A model generated the notes under the pieces. It was not told the DNA's origin. It saw only the letters and a program-made list of their open reading frames with translations, and searched no databases. From Candidatus Saccharimonadota bacterium (lineage in GTDB: Bacteria > Patescibacteriota > Saccharimonadia > Saccharimonadales > 2-12-FULL-41-12), in the NCBI GenBank assembly GCA_022842995.1, contig JALHOM010000011.1, forward strand, positions 1 through 45,193: a DNA stretch of 45,193 bases, read 5' to 3'. The translations under genes were made by a program, and so were the position numbers. Shown piece by piece: positions 27,547 through 37,019 of this stretch. Each line of letters starts with the position of its first letter. Within the stretch, counting starts at the first letter, position 1.

Positions 27547-27560
27547 AGACATCAGAAATA

Positions 27561-27587
27561 CTGGCACTCAGGGGCAAAGAGTGCTAA
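27561..27587 (+). promoter_or_regulatory. CIRCE operator of dnaJ
   Basis: CTGGCACTC, nine bases, GAGTGCTAA: the same half-sites as the hrcA operator. It lies 59 bases before the dnaJ ATG. Confidence 0.9.
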
Positions 27588-27645
27588 AATGATAAATTAG
27601 AAATTAGTAATTCGAAAATTGAAATTAGATAACAGGTACTAATTA

Positions 27646-28749
27646 ATGGCGAAACGAGATTATTACGAAGTTTTAGGGGTCGGGAAGACTGCTTCTGACG
27701 ACGAGATCAAGAAGGCTTTTCGCAGAAAAGCTGTCGAGCATCACCCCGATAAAACCGGCGGCAATGATACTGCATTCAAAGAAATAAACGAGGCCTACGA
27801 AGTCTTAAAAGATCAACAAAAGCGTCAGCGCTATGATCAGTTCGGCCACGCGGGTGTTGGGTCGAGTGCTGCCAGTGACGGCGGTAATCCTTTTGCTGGC
27901 TTTAGTGGTTTTGAGGGCTTCGGCGGACAGGACATGCACTTCGATTTCGGCGATATTTTGGGCAGTTTCTTTGGCGGTGGAGCGGGCGGTGGTCGAAAGG
28001 ATGCCAGGGGCAACGACGTCGAGACGGCTATTGAGCTCAGTTTCGAAGAAGCAATTTTCGGTATCGAACGTGATCTGAAAATAACCCTCGAAGACACTTG
28101 TAGTCATTGTAAGGGAACAACCGCTGAGCCTGGGCACGAGCTAAAGACCTGCTCGACATGCGGAGGTTCTGGGCAGGTTGTTCAGCAGATGCAGACGATC
28201 TTTGGCAATATACAGCAGGCAGCCGTCTGTAAAGACTGCAAAGGTAGCGGTAAAGTGCCTGAGATGATCTGTTCGGTATGCCATGGCAAGGGGACACAGC
28301 GTCGCGCTCAAGAAATTAAACTCAAAGTACCTGCAGGGATCGATGATGGTACGACCGTTCGGCTCAGTGGCCGGGGTGAAGCCATCGCAAACGGCCCGAA
28401 AGGTGACTTATATGTACATATCCGAGTAAAGGCTCACAAAAAATTCACGCGCGAAGGCCAACTTATTTTAAGCGCCGAGCATATTGATATGGTTGACGCC
28501 GCACTGGGTACAGAAATAAAGGTAGAGACCGTTGATGGCCCGGTAGTTATGAAGATTCCATCGGGCACGCAAAGTGGCACCGACTTTAAGTTGTCTGGAC
28601 ACGGAGTCCCACATATCAAAACAGGTCAGCGGGGCGCACACATCGTAACTGTAGTAGTGGATACGCCTACAAAGCTGAGCAAAGACCAGAAAGAACTTCT
28701 CGAGAAGTTTAAAAACTCCGGTGGGAAAAAAGGTTTTTTCGGTCTTTAG
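27646..28749 (+). CDS. dnaJ: Chaperone DnaJ (Hsp40)
   Basis: Delivers clients to DnaK and stimulates its ATPase. The 367-residue protein has the J domain with HPD (in HHPDKTGG), a Gly/Phe-rich linker (about 75-125), four zinc-binding CxxCxGxG repeats (CSHCKGTT, CSTCGGSG, CKDCKGSG, CSVCHGKG; the first is imperfect) and the C-terminal substrate domains. A CIRCE upstream puts it in the HrcA regulon, separate from dnaK. Confidence 0.97.
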   Translation: MAKRDYYEVLGVGKTASDDEIKKAFRRKAVEHHPDKTGGNDTAFKEINEAYEVLKDQQKRQRYDQFGHAGVGSSAASDGGNPFAGFSGFEGFGGQDMHFDFGDILGSFFGGGAGGGRKDARGNDVETAIELSFEEAIFGIERDLKITLEDTCSHCKGTTAEPGHELKTCSTCGGSGQVVQQMQTIFGNIQQAAVCKDCKGSGKVPEMICSVCHGKGTQRRAQEIKLKVPAGIDDGTTVRLSGRGEAIANGPKGDLYVHIRVKAHKKFTREGQLILSAEHIDMVDAALGTEIKVETVDGPVVMKIPSGTQSGTDFKLSGHGVPHIKTGQRGAHIVTVVVDTPTKLSKDQKELLEKFKNSGGKKGFFGL

Positions 28750-28782
28750 ACCTACTTTTTGATTGAATGAAGTGCTTGAGGA

Positions 28783-30462
28783 TTAAGGTCGAAACCTTGA
28801 AAATATTGCGCTCATAAGTCCGAATTTTCTTTGCAGTAAATAACCCGCAAAGCCGGCTGACACCAGGCCGGTTAGCCCGAAGCTTGTTGTAGCTGCAATT
28901 TTTGGGACCTTCACTTCGCCAACAAAAGGCGTGACAATACTGACGTTCTTGGAATCGGCTTTTATCATGCCTCCGAGGAAGGCTTTTTCTGCCTGTGGAG
29001 TTTCGCGTGAGACGATTTCTGACAGAGGGTCTATTTTGCCGTCGGCGTTCGTGTCTTTAGCGATTTCTTGAATTCCATCATTGTTAAAATCTCCTACAAC
29101 AGTGCCGTCGGCTTGTTGCACAGCACCACTATTCGCGATAGGTACGGGTTCGTTATTGACTGCAGAGCCGCCAGTTGACAAGTTAGAGGATGGACTATTG
29201 CCCGTGGTGTTTGGTGGTGTGGTTGTGGTAGCTCCTGGTTTCGGCGTTGGTGTCGGCGTGGGAGGTGGGCTTGGTGTCGGTGTAGGAGTTGGTGCAGGAG
29301 GTGGCGCTGGCGCAGGAGCAGTGATTGGTGGTATGGCGTCTCTCGGGTGTTGGGCTGCGAGGCTGACGACGGCGTTTGTATAATTGCCTTTCGTACTGTC
29401 GTCGCTTCTTAGAATTCCAAAATAGTGCTCTCTGTTGGTAGATGCGCCTGTCGCGCGTTGATCGTTGGCCTGAAATTGCATGTACGCTCTTATGCGGTTG
29501 GCATAAGGTTTGGATTTTATGAGGTTGATTTTTTGGTTTAGCGTTGAACTTGCCTGATCATACGTCAAGTTCGTCGGCCAGCCGTAGTTGTTACTCAGTG
29601 TCCGACCATTATCTGTAGAAATTCCATCTTCTGTAATAAAGATAGGTGCCGAGGTTACTCCTTTTGCTGCTAGATTGGCTACCATTCTGTCCATTTTGCC
29701 TGTCTGCGGGCCATAAGGGTGGACTGTCCAGCCTGCTACGAGCGTATGAAGGGTTGGTGTTGCGGCAAACATAGTATCGATCCAGGTGGTTGTTAACGAG
29801 TCGCCGTCTTCTCCTTGGACGAGTAAACCGATATTGGGGTTGGCTGTTTTCATGGCTTGGGCAGCGGCAAGAGCTGATCTGCCATAGGTCCCACCGGCGC
29901 TACCGCCAGGTTTGTTGCCGTAAGAATAGCTTGTTTCGTTACCCCATTCAATCCAGCGGGGAGCGTATTGCTCATAGCCCGCGCCTGGTTGTCCGGCCTG
30001 CCAGAAAGTTCCGCCTTTTCCAAACCGAGCTGCAACCGCACCGGCATTGCCCGCATCAGTAGTTCTTCCCATGTCGTCATCATCAATAAGGATGACCGGT
30101 TCGACGCCTTTTCTGACGGCATTCAAAACTTGGTTATCTAGCAAGGTTGGATTATCGGCCCTGCCGATTTCATAAAATCGAGCCAATCCGATACCGAGAG
30201 AAGCCGCAGTATTGACGCCGCGGTTTGTGTCGCTACCGGTGACTATGCCGTATTGTAGGCCGCCCGTTGCAGCGCTTGAACTGCGAGAAATTTGCAACAA
30301 CAGCAAGCCGCTTACGGCCGATAAAATGACGGCTACAAAGATCAGTGTCATGTACAGAGTCGAACCGAAGCGAAGCGAGGATCGCCCAATGTGCTGTCGT
30401 TCAGAATTAGAAATATACTTACTACGTGTTCGAAGGGTCTTATGAGGTGTGTTTTTGGGCAT
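28783..30462 (-). CDS. Secreted glycosidase-like protein with Ca-binding repeat and C-terminal anchor
   Basis: 559 residues. Shared N-terminal motif (ISNSERQHIGRSSLRFGS, 17-34), membrane segment (about 35-58) ending SRSSSAA, then a TIM-barrel glycosidase-like domain (70-370) with WIEWGNE (candidate acid/base E176) and PIFITEDG (candidate nucleophile E278). A Pro/Thr linker, then a dockerin-like calcium pattern (DFNNDGIQEIAKD, DTNADGKID), and a C-terminal hydrophobic segment with a basic tail. It probably stays at the surface and acts on a polysaccharide; the substrate is unknown. Its 3' end faces dnaJ. Confidence 0.7.
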   Translation of the reverse strand: MPKNTPHKTLRTRSKYISNSERQHIGRSSLRFGSTLYMTLIFVAVILSAVSGLLLLQISRSSSAATGGLQYGIVTGSDTNRGVNTAASLGIGLARFYEIGRADNPTLLDNQVLNAVRKGVEPVILIDDDDMGRTTDAGNAGAVAARFGKGGTFWQAGQPGAGYEQYAPRWIEWGNETSYSYGNKPGGSAGGTYGRSALAAAQAMKTANPNIGLLVQGEDGDSLTTTWIDTMFAATPTLHTLVAGWTVHPYGPQTGKMDRMVANLAAKGVTSAPIFITEDGISTDNGRTLSNNYGWPTNLTYDQASSTLNQKINLIKSKPYANRIRAYMQFQANDQRATGASTNREHYFGILRSDDSTKGNYTNAVVSLAAQHPRDAIPPITAPAPAPPPAPTPTPTPSPPPTPTPTPKPGATTTTPPNTTGNSPSSNLSTGGSAVNNEPVPIANSGAVQQADGTVVGDFNNDGIQEIAKDTNADGKIDPLSEIVSRETPQAEKAFLGGMIKADSKNVSIVTPFVGEVKVPKIAATTSFGLTGLVSAGFAGYLLQRKFGLMSAIFSRFRP

Positions 30463-30539
30463 GGGATAATTAATTCATGAGTTCAGGCTAGTATTAATTC
30501 AAGTTTTTAACGACTGTGTCATGTGTAATAATAATGCTT

Positions 30540-30650
30540 ATGAATGGTGGTCGCAACCAACAAGGCTTTATAACGATGCTGCTTTTATTTTTGGTAGTCA
30601 TTATTGTGGTAATTGGTTTTGCCTATTATCGAGTAATTTCCAGTAATTAA
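30540..30650 (+). CDS. 36-residue single-span peptide
   Basis: A short frame starting MNGGRNQQGFITMLLLF with one strong hydrophobic segment (about 11-30) and a polar C-terminus. TAATAAT lies about seven bases upstream, consistent with a leaderless start. A perfect 11-bp hairpin follows the stop. No family; the call rests on composition and flanking signals. Confidence 0.45.
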   Translation: MNGGRNQQGFITMLLLFLVVIIVVIGFAYYRVISSN

Positions 30651-30663
30651 TCTCTGCCAAGAA

Positions 30664-30697
30664 AGATGATCCCAGATACTGTCGGCTGGGATCATCT
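30664..30697. terminator. Hairpin between convergent genes
   Basis: AGATGATCCCA (30664-30674) pairs perfectly with 30687-30697 over a 12-base loop. No long T tract follows. It lies between the 36-aa gene and the convergent beta-helix gene and may serve either. Confidence 0.6.
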
Positions 30698-30735
30698 ATT
30701 GTTTGAGAAACGGGAAAGGAAAATCTAGAAAAGGT

Positions 30736-33060
30736 TTAAAGTTTGACAAGTCGGAACTGATCCACGTAGGCGTTCCGGTCATTTGTGCTGTTGCCTCTTT
30801 GGAAAGGTATAAGGTTACCCCACTTGTCATTGGTAAATGTGACTTTGAGGGTGTGACTGCCAGCCGACAGCTCCTTCTCGATATATTTGTAGGTGAATGA
30901 GCTTGGAGATAAGGCAACCCCCGAAGCGACCTTGTTGCCGTTTAGAAATACGTCCACTTTTGCATCACCACGGTAGCTTTGAGATCGCATTATATACCCG
31001 AGGCGGTAGTTGCCCGCAGTATCGACGTTGAATCTCTGTGTGACTGAATCACCGGTGTTTGTAAGAGCCGTAAACTTACCTCCATTAGCTCCAGATGCAC
31101 TCCATGTCCAAACTCCTTGAGAACAGTAATAGGTGAAGGTTTTTCTAATGACGCATGATGTAGCATTTTCAGCTTCTACCGTCAGGAGAGAAGTTCCGGT
31201 AGTCGGTGAAGGAGTTGGGGTTGGAGTCGGCGTAGGTGTTGGCGTTGGGGCAGGGGTGGCGACAGTGTTAGAAACACTCGCACTGACATCCGATGAGGAT
31301 TTGGTATTACCGGCGGCGTCTCTCGCAACTGCTTTTATAGTGTAATTTCCGTTGGCCACGCTGGCGCTATTCCAGCTGATGTTGTATGGTGACGTCGTGT
31401 CTTCAGACCCTACTTGTGATCCGTTGACATAGAATTTAACGCCTGCCACCCTGACATTATCTGATGCGCTTGCAGATAGGCTGGTAGTGCCCGAAAGCCT
31501 TGCGCCCCCGCTAGGGGAAGTTAGGGTTACGCTTGGTGCAGTTGTGTCGCGCGTAGGCGTAGGTGTTGGCGTTGGGGCAGGGGTGGTGACGGTATTGTTG
31601 ACGCTTATTGAAATCGCAGCAGAAGTTTTGGTATTGCCTGATGCGTCACGTGCGACTGCCGTAATTGAGTATGTTCCGTTGGCAACAGAAGTGCTGTTCC
31701 AAGACAAACTGTATGGGGCGGTCTTATCTTCAGGACCGGAATTATTTCCATTAATCTTGAACTGTACACCGCTGATACCCACATTATCGGAAGCACTTGC
31801 CGAAATGGTTGTTGTGCCAGACACCGTTGAGCCATTTGCAGGGGATGATATGTTTACCGTAGGCGCTGTTGTATCGGTTGTTGGCGTAGGTGCTGTGTCT
31901 GAAGGTGGCGGTGGAGGCGTAGGTGCCGGTGTCGGTATAGGATTTGTTGTTGGTGGTGCAGAATTTCCCGTAGGCCCGTAACCGGCGCATGGACTACCAG
32001 GCTGTAGTCTGAAGTCTTTCGCGGCAGCGTTAATATACATTGGGTCCGACACAATTTTATTGTTTCTTTCCGTAAAGCCACCGTTAGAGAGGTTGATATT
32101 TTTAGTTCCTGCTAAGCAGTTGTTTTCAGCTATGTTCCCCGAACCTTTAGTTCCTCCGAACCAAGATTCAATATTCGATCCGATGCCGGTATTGTAGGTA
32201 ATGATGTTATTGCGAACGATATTGCCGCTTGAGGTGTATTTACCTTCTCCAGAGAATGTAACGCCTCGTTTGTTGTTGTGGACGACATTATTTTCAAATA
32301 TAGAATTTTTTGCACTTGGGTAAAATTGTATTCCAAAGTCAGGCCCATCATAAATATAGTTGTTACGTATGACCGCGTTCCTGACATACTCAAGATAAAC
32401 TCCCTGGTCATGAACAATCGCACCACAGTTGAAGATTCTGTTTCCTTCTAGCGTTATTCCTTGTACTTCATCGCCGATTTCAGTTTCGCCAATCGCGAAA
32501 CAAATACCTCTTTTCGAGCTTGTATTAGTCACCCAGTTACCTTGAAAATAGGCATTGTCTCCGAGTACATGTGGGCTGACAATAATGCCTCTCCCGTCTA
32601 GGTAAAGGCCGATAACGCGTACGTTCGAGGCGCTCGATGATATTTTGAATTGTCCATTTATCCTTGCTTGTTGTCCTGGTTTCGACGCAATCGTTACGCC
32701 GGATTTGGTTACATTAACGCTAGTTTGAAATGTTCCTTCTAGACATAGTGTTTGGCCAGCAGACAGTCCATTGACGAGGTTATTGAGTTTCATATTTAGA
32801 TTAGCCGAGGAGATTGTTTGCGTGCAAGTGACTGGGATAGGTTCTCCTACAGCTATGGCGGCCTTGGACTCTCGTGACTGTTGAACTATGGCAATACTAG
32901 CTACAATGGAAGCGATTATCAGTACTGCAGCCAATAGTGTGACGCGCTTTGAGCCAGACAGCAGCGCCAATTTGCCCGTTCCTTTACGTTGGCTATTCGA
33001 CTGGAAATACGAAACTCGTGATTTTGCGGACTTTTTTGTTGTTTGTTTCTTCTTTTTCAT
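30736..33060 (-). CDS. Secreted beta-helix protein with Ig-like repeats and CBM (paralog 1)
   Basis: 774 residues. Shared N-terminal motif (SNSQRKGTGKLALLSGS, 21-37), membrane segment (about 39-59) ending SRESKAA, a right-handed beta-helix (about 75-365) with rungs such as VIRNNYIYDG and IFENNVVHNNKRG, a Pro/Thr linker, two Ig-like repeats (starting TTAPTVNISSPANG and TTAPSVTLTSPSGG) joined by another linker, and a C-terminal jelly-roll resembling carbohydrate-binding modules (VEAENAT, DRNAYVDQFRLVKL). Beta-helices of this type often bind or cut polysaccharides. The catalytic residues cannot be fixed. The neighbour upstream is a paralog. Confidence 0.75.
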   Translation of the reverse strand: MKKKKQTTKKSAKSRVSYFQSNSQRKGTGKLALLSGSKRVTLLAAVLIIASIVASIAIVQQSRESKAAIAVGEPIPVTCTQTISSANLNMKLNNLVNGLSAGQTLCLEGTFQTSVNVTKSGVTIASKPGQQARINGQFKISSSASNVRVIGLYLDGRGIIVSPHVLGDNAYFQGNWVTNTSSKRGICFAIGETEIGDEVQGITLEGNRIFNCGAIVHDQGVYLEYVRNAVIRNNYIYDGPDFGIQFYPSAKNSIFENNVVHNNKRGVTFSGEGKYTSSGNIVRNNIITYNTGIGSNIESWFGGTKGSGNIAENNCLAGTKNINLSNGGFTERNNKIVSDPMYINAAAKDFRLQPGSPCAGYGPTGNSAPPTTNPIPTPAPTPPPPPSDTAPTPTTDTTAPTVNISSPANGSTVSGTTTISASASDNVGISGVQFKINGNNSGPEDKTAPYSLSWNSTSVANGTYSITAVARDASGNTKTSAAISISVNNTVTTPAPTPTPTPTRDTTAPSVTLTSPSGGARLSGTTSLSASASDNVRVAGVKFYVNGSQVGSEDTTSPYNISWNSASVANGNYTIKAVARDAAGNTKSSSDVSASVSNTVATPAPTPTPTPTPTPTPSPTTGTSLLTVEAENATSCVIRKTFTYYCSQGVWTWSASGANGGKFTALTNTGDSVTQRFNVDTAGNYRLGYIMRSQSYRGDAKVDVFLNGNKVASGVALSPSSFTYKYIEKELSAGSHTLKVTFTNDKWGNLIPFQRGNSTNDRNAYVDQFRLVKL

Positions 33061-33160
33061 GGTTTTTATTTTGTCTCATTTTTGTTTTTTCGTTACGGAT
33101 ATTTTTATTTTATCATATAGCTTTAATTATGCAAACAAAGACGTTTTTATTATGAAGTTA

Positions 33161-35443
33161 CTAAAGTCGTACGAGTCTAAACTGATCGATCCATGCATTG
33201 CGGTCATTTGTTGTGTTGCAACTTTCGCGTGGGACAGTATTACCACACTTGTCGTTGATGTAAACAAAGCGAATTGAGTGACTGCCGGCGGGGAGATTTT
33301 GGGTAAGCGTATAGAAGGTAAATGCGCTTGGGCTGAGAGTGAAGCCTGTAGATACTTTAACGTTGTTTAGAAATACATCAACTTTTGCATCGCCACGGTA
33401 GCTCTTTGATCTTGCGACAAAGCCGAATTTGTACGTCCCGTCTGTAGGTGTATTGAAATTCTGAGTGATACTGTTGTTGTTGCTGGAGAGCACTACAAAG
33501 TTGTTGTTGACTGCTCCGACGCCGCTCAAAGAAGTAACGCTACTAGAGCATCGCGTGGACGACCAATTGAACCTACAGCTTGTGGCATTCTGGGCTTCGA
33601 TGGTGCTCAGAACGGTTTCTGGAACAGGATTGTTGACACTAACTGTTACCTGATTTGACGTAGATACATTTCCTGCTTCGTCACGGGCAACGGCGGTGAT
33701 GCTGTAACTGCCATTGGCTACTGAAGTGGTGTTCCAGGTAGTGCCGTATGGGGCCGTGGTATCTTCGACTCCGAGATTATTGCCATTGAGCTTAAATTGT
33801 ACTCCACTGACTGATATATTGTCGGTAGCATTTGCGGTAATCGATACTGAACTGCCCGAAACGGTCGTATTTGTGCTTGGCGCAGTAATCTGAACCGACG
33901 GCGGTTCGACATCGATGTCGGACGGCGGAATTGGGGCGTTGTTGATGCTTACATTGACCGCTGTAGAGGTGCTGGAATTGCCGGAAGCGTCTCTTGCTAC
34001 CGCAGTTATGACGTATGGGCCGTTAGCAAGCGGAAGGGTGTCCCATGATATTTGATATGGGGGGGCTGTAATTTCGGTTCCTAGATTGACGTTGTTAATC
34101 TTGAATTGTACACCTACTACCCCTATATTGTCGGTAGCATTTGCCGCTATAGAAATCACATCAGTAACCAATGATCCTTCATTAGGCGTCGTGATATTTA
34201 CTGTAGGGGCGATAGTATCTGTGGTTGGTGTTGGCGGGACAGCTGCGACCGGGCCTTTACCTATGCAAGGGCTCGCAGGCAGTAACGTGAAATCTTTTGT
34301 AAGGGCGTCGCCACCCGGAACGGCGTTAGTGTATAGTGGGTCACCCGTTGGGATGTCGATATTTCCAGATTTTGTATAGCCTGGGTTCGTGCCAGATTTG
34401 TAGAGGCCATACCTGCCGTTGATGACACAGTTGTCATTGGCCTGGTTGCCAGTTCCAACGGTCCCGCCCCACCAGTGTCCGATGCTTCTTTCGCTCGCGG
34501 CGGCGGTTATGGCATTACCATATTGATTATGGCCAGTGTTGCTGACTATGTTGTTTCTGAAGATGTTATCCCTCGAGTACTGCGTAGCACTAGATCCAGA
34601 GAACGTTATTCCTGCAGCATTTCTGTCGAATAAGTTATTTTCCACTACGGCACCATGGCTGTCGGGATAGAATTGTAGTCCGAACATAGGATTGTCAAAC
34701 ACGATATTATTGGTGACCCTAGCGAATTGGTTGTTCGAGAGATATATTGCTTGGTCAAACTTTCCCCAACCACAATTAAAAATCTTGTTTCGATCTATTA
34801 AGGTATTTTTTGGCCCAACTGCTGCCGTACTGGTTCCTCCTGTGCCGATATTTAGGCACACTCCTTGCCTGTCATTTTGGCTTGTCGAGGCTTTATTCTG
34901 TGCCGTACTGGTTATGTCGTTACCCTGAATAATTGTATTGTCGGTGCCATTCGGGGTGAGGATGGTTCCTGAGTTGTCTCCAAGTCCGTCAATAAATAAG
35001 TTCAAGATGCGGTTGTCGTCCCCATAAATGGTGAATTTTCCAAGAATTCTTGCCTTGCCCCCGGTCGAGAGTTTGCTAGGCGTAGTCGTCACGGTAGCAT
35101 TATTCGTATACATTGTTATAAGGCCACCAGTTATGTTATAAGTCCCAGGATTAAGGCACAAAATTTCGCCATTGCTCACCTCGAAAGTATTGGTAGGGTC
35201 AATTGTCCGCGTGCATTGGCTGTCTTGCAAAACAATGGGTTCAGTAACCGCTGCCTTAGACTCCTTACTCTGTTGCAGAATGCCTAGCCCAGCAAAGGCC
35301 GAGCCAAGAACCATCACCGCCATCAATACAGTCGTACGGGCAGATCCGAACTTGAGACTCTGTTTGCCGACTTTGTTTCTTTGGCTGTGAGAGATATAGA
35401 CTGGTGCTTTTGACTTCTTATTTTTTGAAGAGGATTTTGGCAT
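33161..35443 (-). CDS. Secreted beta-helix protein with Ig-like repeats and CBM (paralog 2)
   Basis: 760 residues with the same architecture as paralog 1: shared motif SHSQRNKVGKQSLKFGS (18-34), membrane segment (about 36-57) ending SKESKAA, beta-helix (about 70-400), two Ig-like repeats (TIAPTVNITTPNEG and EPPSVQITAPSTN starts) and a C-terminal CBM-like domain (IEAQNATSC, DRNAWIDQFRLVRL). It differs in a shorter linker. The two genes lie head to tail with a 100-base gap, pointing to duplication. Likely a surface or secreted polysaccharide-binding protein. Confidence 0.75.
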   Translation of the reverse strand: MPKSSSKNKKSKAPVYISHSQRNKVGKQSLKFGSARTTVLMAVMVLGSAFAGLGILQQSKESKAAVTEPIVLQDSQCTRTIDPTNTFEVSNGEILCLNPGTYNITGGLITMYTNNATVTTTPSKLSTGGKARILGKFTIYGDDNRILNLFIDGLGDNSGTILTPNGTDNTIIQGNDITSTAQNKASTSQNDRQGVCLNIGTGGTSTAAVGPKNTLIDRNKIFNCGWGKFDQAIYLSNNQFARVTNNIVFDNPMFGLQFYPDSHGAVVENNLFDRNAAGITFSGSSATQYSRDNIFRNNIVSNTGHNQYGNAITAAASERSIGHWWGGTVGTGNQANDNCVINGRYGLYKSGTNPGYTKSGNIDIPTGDPLYTNAVPGGDALTKDFTLLPASPCIGKGPVAAVPPTPTTDTIAPTVNITTPNEGSLVTDVISIAANATDNIGVVGVQFKINNVNLGTEITAPPYQISWDTLPLANGPYVITAVARDASGNSSTSTAVNVSINNAPIPPSDIDVEPPSVQITAPSTNTTVSGSSVSITANATDNISVSGVQFKLNGNNLGVEDTTAPYGTTWNTTSVANGSYSITAVARDEAGNVSTSNQVTVSVNNPVPETVLSTIEAQNATSCRFNWSSTRCSSSVTSLSGVGAVNNNFVVLSSNNNSITQNFNTPTDGTYKFGFVARSKSYRGDAKVDVFLNNVKVSTGFTLSPSAFTFYTLTQNLPAGSHSIRFVYINDKCGNTVPRESCNTTNDRNAWIDQFRLVRL

Positions 35444-35667
35444 TGTTGCGAGGCCTTTTTATCGAGTTAATTTAATAATTACTTACGCTAACCGTACCAT
35501 TAGACTTAACAGCCTGCAATAATTATTGTAGAAAAAACTTTTCCATCACCTTTTCTAAATGCGCCTCAGTGAACAAAGAGCAGGCAGCGTGGCGTCATTA
35601 TTGACTTCATCAAAAACGAGCTCGGTGCCAAAAAAACTCAAGAAATCTTGCAAAATGACGATGCTTA

Positions 35668-35676
35668 TGCTATAAT
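35668..35676 (+). promoter_or_regulatory. Extended -10 promoter of the RimB-RimK gene
   Basis: TG at 35668-35669, C, TATAAT at 35671-35676, then eight bases to the ATG at 35685. Probably a leaderless transcript. The stretch between this and the divergent beta-helix gene (35444-35667) holds a CAATAATTATTG palindrome (35517-35528) and nothing else I can support. Confidence 0.6.
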
Positions 35677-35684
35677 ATTAAAGA

Positions 35685-37019
35685 ATGAAAAAAGCAAACA
35701 AAATAGATCTGATTGGACCGTCGGCAGCAGTAGATTTCGTGTCGCACGACATTTTTAATGTGCCCGCCAAAATAGATACCGGTGCGGACTCCTCTTCCGT
35801 TTGGGCGACAGAAGTCAACGAAGAAAATGGTGTTTTGTCTTTTGTTTTGTTTGACTCGCTTTCTGTTTGGTATACCGGAGAGGTTATTTCAACCAAACAA
35901 TACCAGCTCAGTTCTATCAAAAACTCTTTCGGTGTGGCGGAATTTCGCTATAAAGTGCCGATCACTGTTCGGATTGGTGGCAAGCAGATCAAGGCGCGCT
36001 TTACGCTGTCTGACAGGTCAAATAATCAGTACCCAATATTAATTGGGCGGCGCACCATAAAAAATCGTTTTGTAGTAGATGTTGGCCTGACAGAGGATGA
36101 TACGAATAAGAAGTATCGCGTTCTCATGATTTCCACCAAAAAAACTCCCGTCACGCAAAAATATGCTGAAAATATTGCTTCACACGGCAAATTAGACGTT
36201 ACTTATATATCTTATGCTGATTTGTTGTACGAGACAGGCGAAGGCGGCAATAAAATTACACTGCTAAGTACGGGAGAAGACGTTGCGACGTTTGATCTGG
36301 TGTACTTTAAGACCTCGGCGCGTTATTCAGATGTTGCGGCAGCTATTGCCAATTACTTGTCGGTCAGGAAGAGATTGTTTATTGATACTGCTCTTTTGGA
36401 TTGTACGGTTTCGAGCAAGCTTCTGCAGTATATAAAGCTCACTGATCAGAAAATACTTGTTCCGCGGTCGGTTTTTCTGCTTCCTGACACTTTGGCTGCT
36501 AATTTTCAGTTAGTAAAAGAAAAACTCGGCGTGCCGTTTGTCCTCAAAGACATCCATGGCAACCGAGGTGAGCATAATTATCTGATTACTTCTGAGGCGG
36601 AATTCAATACGGCTAACGATGAGCTGATAAATGATGGGGTCCAGGCGGTTGCGCAGGGCTTTATCGACAATGACGGGGACTTCCGCGTGCTGGTTTTTGG
36701 CAAAAGAATTTATCTTGTCGTGGAACGTACCCGAACCAATAAATCAACTCACTTAAATAATACGTCTCAGGGCGCATCTGCCACGTTGATCGATAGCTCT
36801 CGGTTACCTGCCGAGGTAAAGCAGGACTGCCTGAAGGCCGCCGACTTGTTTAACAGGGAAATCTCAGGTGTAGATATTGTCAAAGACAAAACCAGGGATG
36901 TGTGGTATTGTCTTGAGGTTAACGATGGTCCACAGCTTGCGAGCGGTAGTTTTGTCGAACAAAAGCATACCGGGGTTGCCGAGTATTTGTACAGGAAGAT
37001 AGGAAAGTACGGTTTGTAA
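35685..37019 (+). CDS. Retropepsin-like (RimB-type) domain fused to a RimK-like ATP-grasp ligase
   Basis: 444 residues. Residues 1-135 match the RimK-associated 'Zn_protease'/RimB family (PF05618-type): AKIDTGADSSSVWA with catalytic D31, and PILIGRRTIKNRFVVDVG. Residues about 145-440 are a RimK-type ATP-grasp: LKDIHGNRGEHN (ATP Lys), FRVLVFGKR, SGVDIV and the Mg-binding LEVNDGPQL. RimK ligases add Glu to protein C-termini (classically S6). The TAA overlaps the ATG of the next ATP-grasp gene by one base. The target of this fused protein is unknown. Confidence 0.8.
   Translation: MKKANKIDLIGPSAAVDFVSHDIFNVPAKIDTGADSSSVWATEVNEENGVLSFVLFDSLSVWYTGEVISTKQYQLSSIKNSFGVAEFRYKVPITVRIGGKQIKARFTLSDRSNNQYPILIGRRTIKNRFVVDVGLTEDDTNKKYRVLMISTKKTPVTQKYAENIASHGKLDVTYISYADLLYETGEGGNKITLLSTGEDVATFDLVYFKTSARYSDVAAAIANYLSVRKRLFIDTALLDCTVSSKLLQYIKLTDQKILVPRSVFLLPDTLAANFQLVKEKLGVPFVLKDIHGNRGEHNYLITSEAEFNTANDELINDGVQAVAQGFIDNDGDFRVLVFGKRIYLVVERTRTNKSTHLNNTSQGASATLIDSSRLPAEVKQDCLKAADLFNREISGVDIVKDKTRDVWYCLEVNDGPQLASGSFVEQKHTGVAEYLYRKIGKYGL

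Noticed and set aside
35540-35684. A coding-looking stretch before the RimB-RimK gene (reads IIDFIKNELGAKKTQEIL)
   Set aside because: No start codon or ribosome binding site, and it runs through the promoter; at most a gene remnant.
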